Assembly (NCBI GenBank): GCA_945872285.1
Contig: CAMBZR010000088.1
Coordinates: 1-11,815 of the forward strand
Origin: Bordetella parapertussis
GTDB taxonomy: Bacteria; Pseudomonadota; Gammaproteobacteria; Burkholderiales; Burkholderiaceae_B
Length of the DNA: 11,815 nt
Direction: 5' to 3'
In this document: one piece after another, positions 6,996-11,815 of the stretch
How positions within the stretch are numbered: position 1 is the first letter of the stretch
How the letters are laid out: each line of letters opens with the position of its first letter
Program-made: the position numbers and the translations under genes
Notes under the pieces: model-generated
Database searches by the model: none
Seen by the model: only the letters and a program-made list of their open reading frames with translations
Told to the model about the DNA's origin: nothing

Positions 6996-7628
6996 TTAGC
7001 CGCAGTGCGAATGCTTGCCGAACAGCTGCTCAAGAAACTCGACATACTTTGGCTGGTTTTTTACGATGAGCTTGCAATTAAAAGGCTCTTGCTGGATTTG
7101 TCCAAAAAGATAGATCGTCCCTGAGATTGCAAAATACTCGCGTGCATTGGATAAGAAATGGGCTTTCACCGCACTAGGTGGGTACATTTTTTCGCTGAGG
7201 GCTCGCTCGTAGGCTGCGAGTACCGTCGCATTATTAAAATCCCACTTATTTGCATCGTACGCGTGCAACATCTCGTGCAATAAGATCGGCCGCTTGGACT
7301 CCATTGGAATCAAGTTAGTCACCACTTGCCCTTTCGGCTTTGGCGTGGCGTTTTTGCGACGATACAACGCATGTGTGCCAGGAGCACTAAATTCTGGATC
7401 AGCAAAAATCGGAATCGTTTTCATAAAAGCCAGCATCTCCGCTGGCAGACCAACAGACTCAATCACCTTTATTTGTTCGATGTAGCTTGGCGTCAAGGCT
7501 TTCCGTTGCTCGGGCGACAAGCGCGACATATCAACCAAAAAACCGCGAAACTCGGGGTACGCGACGGCTTGAGACAAACAGGAATGTGAGAAAACTAGAC
7601 TCAACAGAAAAAAAACAGTTTTTAGCAT
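6996..7628 (-). CDS. Exported putative zinc metallopeptidase (HExxH)
   Basis: This is a 210-residue protein read leftward from ATG 7628. That start is preceded by GAGG at 7634-7637 with a 5-base spacer and directly opens a Sec-type signal, MLKTVFFLLSLVF, with likely cleavage after AVA (about residue 23). An in-frame ATG at 7667 would add 13 residues and bury the signal. The central motif HEMLHAYD (118-125) is an HExxH zinc site. A later NAREYFA places Glu164 where gluzincin-type enzymes such as the lethal-factor-like (ATLF) group keep the third ligand. Two Cys residues (185, 209) near the C-terminus could form a disulfide. I infer a small periplasmic or outer-surface metallopeptidase; its substrate is unknown and the ATLF resemblance rests on motif spacing only. 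It follows the TPR gene by 90 bases on the same strand and is probably co-transcribed. It is convergent with the RidA gene across 12 bases. Confidence 0.7.
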   Translation of the reverse strand: MLKTVFFLLSLVFSHSCLSQAVAYPEFRGFLVDMSRLSPEQRKALTPSYIEQIKVIESVGLPAEMLAFMKTIPIFADPEFSAPGTHALYRRKNATPKPKGQVVTNLIPMESKRPILLHEMLHAYDANKWDFNNATVLAAYERALSEKMYPPSAVKAHFLSNAREYFAISGTIYLFGQIQQEPFNCKLIVKNQPKYVEFLEQLFGKHSHCG

Positions 7629-7718
7629 TCTCGCCTCAAAAAAATATTTTTTGCCTATTAGACTCATCTTCGCCCTGAACGGCGAGGTTTTACGCGCAAA
7701 TCCGCTGAAGGTGATGCC

Positions 7719-9068
7719 CTACTGCTCGCCGAGTACTGTCTTGAAAATCCGCTGAGCCGCTTGCGGCCCACGCGTAGTCAACCAAGTTGGGTTCGCCTCT
7801 AGCAAGTTTGTCATCATCTCTTTCGCTTTAACGCGCTCACCCATTCGGTACATCGTATAGGCATATCTAAACTGATGTGTCGGCTCGGCGGGGTCTAACT
7901 CAATTGCGCGCAAAATTAAAATTTTTGCCTCTTTTAAGTCATTGAGTTCGGTACTCACAAAGGCCGCATGTGAGTGTGCCCACGAGGCTCTCGGGTTGGC
8001 CTTGATCGCTGCGGCAAATTCTGTATAGGCTTTGCGCAGGGCCTCTTTGGTGGGGGGCTGGCGGTCTACTGCACGCATATACTCGAGCCCCAAGTGAATG
8101 TGACAGCCCGGCGATTGCACCGGTAGCGCGCAGGCCTTTTCGAATTGTTGGACCGCGGCAGCACGATCACCGGACGCGCGCAAAGCGACGCCTTTCGCGT
8201 TAAAGCCAAGCGGACTAGACGGGGTAAGCAAAATAGCGCGGTCAGCGTACTCGATCGACTGTGCATAGCGTTTTTGGTTGACTTCAAATTCAGACAGTCC
8301 GATTAACGCTGGGAAAAAATCTGAGTCTATAGAAAGCGCCTCGAGTAAATACTGTTCACGTTCAGCGACAGGAGCAAGGGTTGAACGAAGCCAAAGCGCA
8401 AACTTACGCTCAGCCGGAGTGCCTGAGATTATCATTGGGCGTAAAACTTCTAAGGCTAGCTCTGGCTTACCCAAGCGCTGCGCGGCCAGTGCCGCGCGCA
8501 AGGGCTCAAAGTGGGCATATAAGTCGAAGGCTAGCAACTTGAGTAAATCGTCAACCGTGGTTTTTTCAGTATTATTTTTTCGCTTTGAAATGACCTGTTG
8601 AGACAGGCGTATTCTGCCCTCGAGGCCTGTTGTACCCGGTTCAGTCAACACGTTTGTGATGTCACCCGAGATAACTTGTGGATTTTTCTGGAACACAAAA
8701 CGTACTGCTTGTTCGATGGATTGCAACGAGATACCGCCAACGCTCGCCTCAATTTTTGCATCAGACCCCTTCGACATCCCACTAAACAGCGCATTTTCTG
8801 GACCATCGACTGCGCCTTTCGGGTTGGTATTTGCAATCGTTTTATAAACGTTAATTTCATCGAGCAGCCGCTGAACGACTACCTCGCTTTTAAAACCTTG
8901 CGTTTCGAGACTCGCTGGTATCTCGATGCGATCGAGCACGACGGAGGTCGGGTGAAAGACCGACTTAAATACGAAACCGGTTCCAAACAATGCGCTGACA
9001 CTAACAATTAGCGAGGTGATTGTTTTTGAAAAGGTTTGAACAATACTAAGTTTATCGGCCAACGCCAT
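7719..9068 (-). CDS. Membrane-anchored tetratricopeptide repeat protein
   Basis: This is a 449-residue protein read leftward from ATG 9068. That start has GGAAAG (9076-9081) at 7 bases, whereas the in-frame ATG at 9110 has no ribosome site and lies about 13 bases from a TATAAT box. Residues 15-38 form one hydrophobic helix, placing the rest outside the cytoplasm with a short N-terminal cytoplasmic tail. A linker domain follows (about 45-180), with IPASLETQGFKSEVVVQRL and a later GGISLQSIEQAVRF. From about 183 to 430 the sequence is helical repeat, with TPR-like units such as KRYAQSIEYADRAILLTP, DRAAAVQQFEKACALP and KEAKILILRAIELDPAEP. TPR arrays bind protein partners; no enzymatic domain is present. 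Similar linker-plus-TPR proteins are known to me as poorly characterised in Burkholderiales. It probably leads an operon with the metallopeptidase gene and may recruit or control it (inference). Confidence 0.82.
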   Translation of the reverse strand: MALADKLSIVQTFSKTITSLIVSVSALFGTGFVFKSVFHPTSVVLDRIEIPASLETQGFKSEVVVQRLLDEINVYKTIANTNPKGAVDGPENALFSGMSKGSDAKIEASVGGISLQSIEQAVRFVFQKNPQVISGDITNVLTEPGTTGLEGRIRLSQQVISKRKNNTEKTTVDDLLKLLAFDLYAHFEPLRAALAAQRLGKPELALEVLRPMIISGTPAERKFALWLRSTLAPVAEREQYLLEALSIDSDFFPALIGLSEFEVNQKRYAQSIEYADRAILLTPSSPLGFNAKGVALRASGDRAAAVQQFEKACALPVQSPGCHIHLGLEYMRAVDRQPPTKEALRKAYTEFAAAIKANPRASWAHSHAAFVSTELNDLKEAKILILRAIELDPAEPTHQFRYAYTMYRMGERVKAKEMMTNLLEANPTWLTTRGPQAAQRIFKTVLGEQ

Positions 9069-9122
9069 ACGGTTGCTTTCCAAGCGCCTTGAGCAAGATT
9101 GCCGCAGCATAAGTCGGTGATA

Positions 9123-9151
9123 ATTATACAGTTGTCTCCGTTTTTTGCCGT
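9123..9151 (-). promoter_or_regulatory. Promoter of the TPR/metallopeptidase unit
   Basis: On the minus strand there is a perfect -10 box TATAAT (forward 9123-9128). Seventeen bases further upstream, ACGGCA (forward 9146-9151) matches three of six -35 positions. Initiation near 9116 would leave a leader of about 48 bases before ATG 9068. This supports 9068 over 9110 as the start codon. Confidence 0.45.
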
Positions 9152-9207
9152 TTGAGTCGGGCCATGGTTAATATATTTTTGGGAAGCGCACGCCCGCCCA
9201 AGCCGCC

Positions 9208-9254
9208 AACTGGGTATTCAGTTTTTTAAAACCGAGACTTTGGGTATCTAATAT
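9208..9254 (+). promoter_or_regulatory. Candidate promoter/operator region of the monooxygenase gene
   Basis: Upstream of the monooxygenase lies the dyad AACTG-N6-CAGTT (9208-9223) and a direct repeat TGGGTAT at 9211 and 9241, exactly 30 bases apart, about three helical turns. TCTAAT at 9247-9252 is a five-of-six -10 candidate with only a weak -35 (TTTTAA at 9224-9229). The arrangement could serve a regulator bound next to RNA polymerase. Short repeats in AT-rich DNA also arise by chance. Confidence 0.25.
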
Positions 9255-9322
9255 GGCCAAGAACCCTAAAACTGGTCGATTGTGGTATTTTGAAGTTCTT
9301 ACAAAACCTACTCAGACAAGCC

Positions 9323-10936
9323 ATGAACACATCAGCAGCCACTCAAACCGTCGACGCCGTCATTGTCGGGTCGGGCTTTGCCGGCATGTATCAACTACAC
9401 AGCCTGCGCGACAAACTTGGCATGACTGCCAAAGTCATTGAGCGCGGCGCAGGCGTAGGAGGCACGTGGTACTGGAACCGTTACCCGGGCGCGCGTTGCG
9501 ACTCTGAAAGCCACACCTACATGTATTACTTCTCAAAAGAACTCGTGCAAGAGTGGGATTGGTCAGAACGCTATCCGCAGCAAGCCGAGATTCTGCGTTA
9601 TATGAATTTTGTGGCCGACAGGCTCAACTTGCGCTCAGATATCAAGCTCAATACCGCGATGACCCAGGCACATTTTGACGAGGCCACTAGCCGCTGGCTG
9701 GTCAAAACAGATACGGGTGAGCAATTCAGCGCCCAGTTCTTGATCACGGCCGTTGGCTGCTTGTCTAACGCCAATGTGCCAAAAATCGCAGGGCGCGACG
9801 ACTTCAAGGGTGACTGGTATCACACAGGACAATGGCCACACGAGGGCGTAGACTTCACGGGTAAACGCGTGGGTATTATTGGTACGGGTTCAACCGGTAT
9901 TCAGGCCATTCCTGTGATCGCTGCGCAAGCCAAGCACTTGACCGTGTTTCAGCGCACCGCCAATTACAGCTTGCCCGCCCGCCATCATCCCCTGACTCCA
10001 GAGTTTAAAAAGTACGCCAAAGAAAACTCTGGCGATATCTATAAAATCATGACCTCGAATACCAACGGTCATGCGTTTTATATCGATGACGTCTCGGCAG
10101 TCGAAACCCCTGCAGACGTTCGGCAAAAAACCTACGAAGAAAAGTGGGAAATGGGTGGCTTTCAATTCAGAGCTTCGTACCGCGATTTATTAACCGATGA
10201 CGCGGCAAATAAAACTGCTGCCGACTTCATTCGAGAAAAAATCCGCGGCATTGTCAAAGACCCTAAGGCCAGTGAGATTTTGTCTGACATCGACCACCCG
10301 TTTGCAGGTAAGCGACCACCAATTGATGATCATTACTTTGAGACCTACAACCGCGACAACGTCTCGTTGGTTGACCTGCGTTCGGCACCAATAGAAAAAA
10401 TTACGGCGAAGGGCATTCAAACAACCGAGCAAGAATACGAACTTGACATAATCGTCTTCGCCACGGGCTTTGATGCAATGACGGGCTCGTTGGTTCGACT
10501 TGACATTGTGGGTCGCAACAAACGCACGCTCAAAGACTACTGGAGCGCAGGCCCGCGTACGAACTTGGGCCTGCAAATCCCGGGCTTCCCGAACATGTTC
10601 ACGATTACAGGCCCCGGTAGCCCGTCAGTCCTGAGCAACATGCCACCGACCATCGAGCAGCATGTTGAATGGATTAGCGGCTGCATAGAAAGTATGAAAG
10701 CAAAGGGCTTGACGGTTGTCGAAACGAACGAAGCCGCAAGTGAAGCCTGGCAAAAAGAAGTCGATCGTGCTGCTAAAGCTACTTTATTGCCCAAAGTTAA
10801 GCACTCGTGGTACCTAGGAGCGAATATCCCTGGTAAGCCCCAAATATTCATGCCTTATGCAGGCGGCTTTGCGCATTACCGCAGCATCTGCGACAAAGTG
10901 GCCAGCGAAGGCTACGCCGGCTTTGAAATGAGCTAA
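9323..10936 (+). CDS. Type I Baeyer-Villiger monooxygenase (FAD/NADPH-dependent)
   Basis: This is a soluble flavoenzyme that inserts one oxygen atom next to a carbonyl, turning ketones into esters or lactones with O2 and NADPH. It has 537 residues, close to the about 540 of cyclohexanone monooxygenase. Seen in order: the FAD-binding GSGFAG (16-21), GGTWYWNRYPGARCDSES of class I enzymes, the diagnostic fingerprint FKGDWYHTGQWP (161-172; FxGxxxHxxxW[PD]), the NADPH-binding GTGSTG (187-192), YNRDNV with Arg344, which by context matches the catalytic Arg of phenylacetone monooxygenase, and ATGFD (380-384). All key residues are present, so it should be active. ATG 9323 is chosen over an in-frame TTG at 9290 because the Rossmann strand starts right after it; the ribosome site is weak. 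The substrate cannot be read from sequence; aliphatic, cyclic or aryl ketones are all possible. The gene stands alone with its own downstream hairpins. Confidence 0.95.
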   Translation: MNTSAATQTVDAVIVGSGFAGMYQLHSLRDKLGMTAKVIERGAGVGGTWYWNRYPGARCDSESHTYMYYFSKELVQEWDWSERYPQQAEILRYMNFVADRLNLRSDIKLNTAMTQAHFDEATSRWLVKTDTGEQFSAQFLITAVGCLSNANVPKIAGRDDFKGDWYHTGQWPHEGVDFTGKRVGIIGTGSTGIQAIPVIAAQAKHLTVFQRTANYSLPARHHPLTPEFKKYAKENSGDIYKIMTSNTNGHAFYIDDVSAVETPADVRQKTYEEKWEMGGFQFRASYRDLLTDDAANKTAADFIREKIRGIVKDPKASEILSDIDHPFAGKRPPIDDHYFETYNRDNVSLVDLRSAPIEKITAKGIQTTEQEYELDIIVFATGFDAMTGSLVRLDIVGRNKRTLKDYWSAGPRTNLGLQIPGFPNMFTITGPGSPSVLSNMPPTIEQHVEWISGCIESMKAKGLTVVETNEAASEAWQKEVDRAAKATLLPKVKHSWYLGANIPGKPQIFMPYAGGFAHYRSICDKVASEGYAGFEMS

Positions 10937-10973
10937 ACGAAAGCGACTGTCTAAAGCGCCTGACGAAACGCAC

Positions 10974-11008
10974 CCCACCTAGCTAAAGAGATCTTTTCTC
11001 TAGGTGGG
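10974..11008 (+). terminator. Hairpin downstream of the monooxygenase gene
   Basis: CCCACCTAG (10974-10982) pairs perfectly with CTAGGTGGG (11000-11008), with further A/T pairing inside the loop. It lies 38 bases after the monooxygenase stop. The following bases are only ATTT, so it is a poor intrinsic terminator by itself and may act as an RNA 3'-end stabiliser or with the next hairpin. Confidence 0.55.
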
Positions 11009-11040
11009 ATTTAAGGCGGCGCCAAGGCGAGTTGGTACTC

Positions 11041-11079
11041 ATCCCTAGTAGTGCGATAATCGCGCTTCTAGGGATTTTT
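11041..11079 (+). terminator. Rho-independent terminator upstream of the last gene
   Basis: ATCCCTAG (11041-11048) pairs with CTAGGGAT (11068-11075). After one T-T mismatch, AGTGCGA (11050-11056) pairs with TCGCGCT (11060-11066, one G-U) around a 3-base loop. Five T residues end the element (11075-11079). This long stem with a T tract is a strong terminator for rightward transcription. It ends only 47 bases before the next start codon. Confidence 0.8.
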
Positions 11080-11126
11080 ACTTACCTTTCACCATTTTTA
11101 TCCTCCACGACTAAGGTTCTGCGTTC

Positions 11127-11815
11127 ATGGCACACAATCTCGATCTGCTGAAAATCGCTCAAGAAGAGCAAAACGGCGACCTCTTTAAAATGCTAGACGG
11201 TATTTACAAGCGTTCGGCCGTTAAACCAACTGACTGCCCTGACGCAATCATCTGGGAAGGTGGTAGCACCGCAGGTGGCGTTAAACCGGTTGCGCATGCG
11301 TTTACGGATATGTTTGCCCTGAACGGCACCCTGATGGCGCTTGACGTCTTGGGCCTGCCCTTTTTAGGCGTTCCGATGATGGCGCAGTTTCGCCATGACA
11401 GCAAACTAGCGTCGCTTGAATGGTTCGGTAAACTCGACTACACCGCCCTGAAATGGTCAACGGCTGGCGATTTCATGGTGAACGAAGGCGGCAAAAAAGT
11501 GGTGGTGAATGGCAAATCAGCCAATGCGCCTTTGCGTACCGCTGCAGGCGTCTATTGCAATGTACGCCCCTACGGTGGCATCACTAGCATTCGGTTTATG
11601 CCAGGCCTGCCCTACTCGCAAGATAAAAAGAAATTTAACGTTGACCCCGCCACCGGTGTGATTCATTCTGAAATGAACACGCCCGGTATCCGCATGGCCT
11701 ATGCAGCGCGCCTGTTCTTAAAGATGGTGAACGAAACTGGGCAAATCGGCCGCGTAGCGACCAAGCCAACTCAGGCCCAAGAAGATGCCATCAACGCCGG
11801 CATCATGCGTTGGTT
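11127..11815 (+). CDS. Unrecognised conserved-looking protein, 3' end outside window
   Basis: An open frame from ATG 11127 reaches the right edge without a stop: 229 complete codons and two extra bases. AAGG at 11113-11116 lies 10 bases before the ATG, a weak ribosome site. I do not recognise the family. The visible part has no signal peptide. It opens MAHNLDLLKIAQEEQNGDLF, then has EGGSTAGG (44-51), a short hydrophobic stretch FALNGTLMALDVLGLPFLGV (63-82), a Gly/Lys-rich turn with GGKKVVVNGK (121-130), NVRPYGGITSIRF (145-157), DPATGVIHSEMNTPG (173-187) and an Ala-rich helix after it. Codon use and composition match the neighbours, which together with the coherent frame supports a real gene. 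It follows the monooxygenase in the same direction but behind a terminator, so shared function is only a possibility. Confidence 0.72.
   Translation, partial: MAHNLDLLKIAQEEQNGDLFKMLDGIYKRSAVKPTDCPDAIIWEGGSTAGGVKPVAHAFTDMFALNGTLMALDVLGLPFLGVPMMAQFRHDSKLASLEWFGKLDYTALKWSTAGDFMVNEGGKKVVVNGKSANAPLRTAAGVYCNVRPYGGITSIRFMPGLPYSQDKKKFNVDPATGVIHSEMNTPGIRMAYAARLFLKMVNETGQIGRVATKPTQAQEDAINAGIMRW

Noticed and set aside
7598..7612. Lipoprotein reading of the metallopeptidase signal at the Cys in FSHSCLSQ
   Set aside because: The residues before Cys (Ser-His-Ser) do not fit a lipobox, and an AVA cleavage site follows a few residues later.
1..11815. CRISPR array, insertion sequence, tRNA, rRNA or phage genes
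   Set aside because: No regularly spaced repeats, transposase motifs, terminal inverted repeats, tRNA-like cloverleaf or conserved rRNA segment was seen on either strand.

Overview
The window looks like a catabolic and transport neighbourhood from a betaproteobacterium, most likely Burkholderiales. The reasons are an orphan Bug-type (TctC) receptor, a TakP/FcbT1-like TRAP transporter, a LiuC-like crotonase and a Baeyer-Villiger monooxygenase, all close together at moderate GC. I cannot fix the genus from sequence alone. No phage, insertion sequence, CRISPR array, tRNA or rRNA is visible.

Layout. Positions 1-494 (minus) hold the 5' part of an enoyl-CoA hydratase/isomerase family gene that runs off the left edge. 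Divergent from it is a secreted Bug receptor (592-1602). A 217-base gap follows that may contain the decayed 3' end of a minus-strand gene, then a tandem-domain carboxymuconolactone decarboxylase-like protein (1820-2569). Next is a complete TRAP transport operon: dctP (2731-3867), a strong intra-operon hairpin terminator, dctQ (3948-4631), dctM (4628-6508, overlapping dctQ by ATGA) and a RidA-family deaminase gene 7 bases later (6516-6983). Convergent to this is a two-gene minus-strand unit: a membrane-anchored TPR protein (9068-7719) followed by a small exported HExxH putative metallopeptidase (7628-6996). Divergent from that is a type I Baeyer-Villiger monooxygenase (9323-10936). Two hairpins, the second a convincing terminator, separate it from an unrecognised gene that runs off the right edge (11127-11815).

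How it may work together (inference). DctP and Bug would capture small carboxylates in the periplasm, and DctQM would import the DctP ligand. RidA would remove reactive enamine/imine intermediates, which fits a keto- or amino-acid-related substrate. The crotonase, CMD-like protein and monooxygenase point to ring-opening and acyl-CoA catabolism nearby, but no single pathway can be named.

Most worth a second look: a DctM enlarged to 626 residues by an insert that appears to contain a copy of a neighbouring helix and a Ser-rich loop; a TAGGG-N5-CCCTA dyad placed like an activator site at the dctP promoter; the hairpin between dctP and dctQ; the TPR/metallopeptidase pair; and the possible gene remnant at 1640-1804. 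I did not find a clearly new defence or mobile system.
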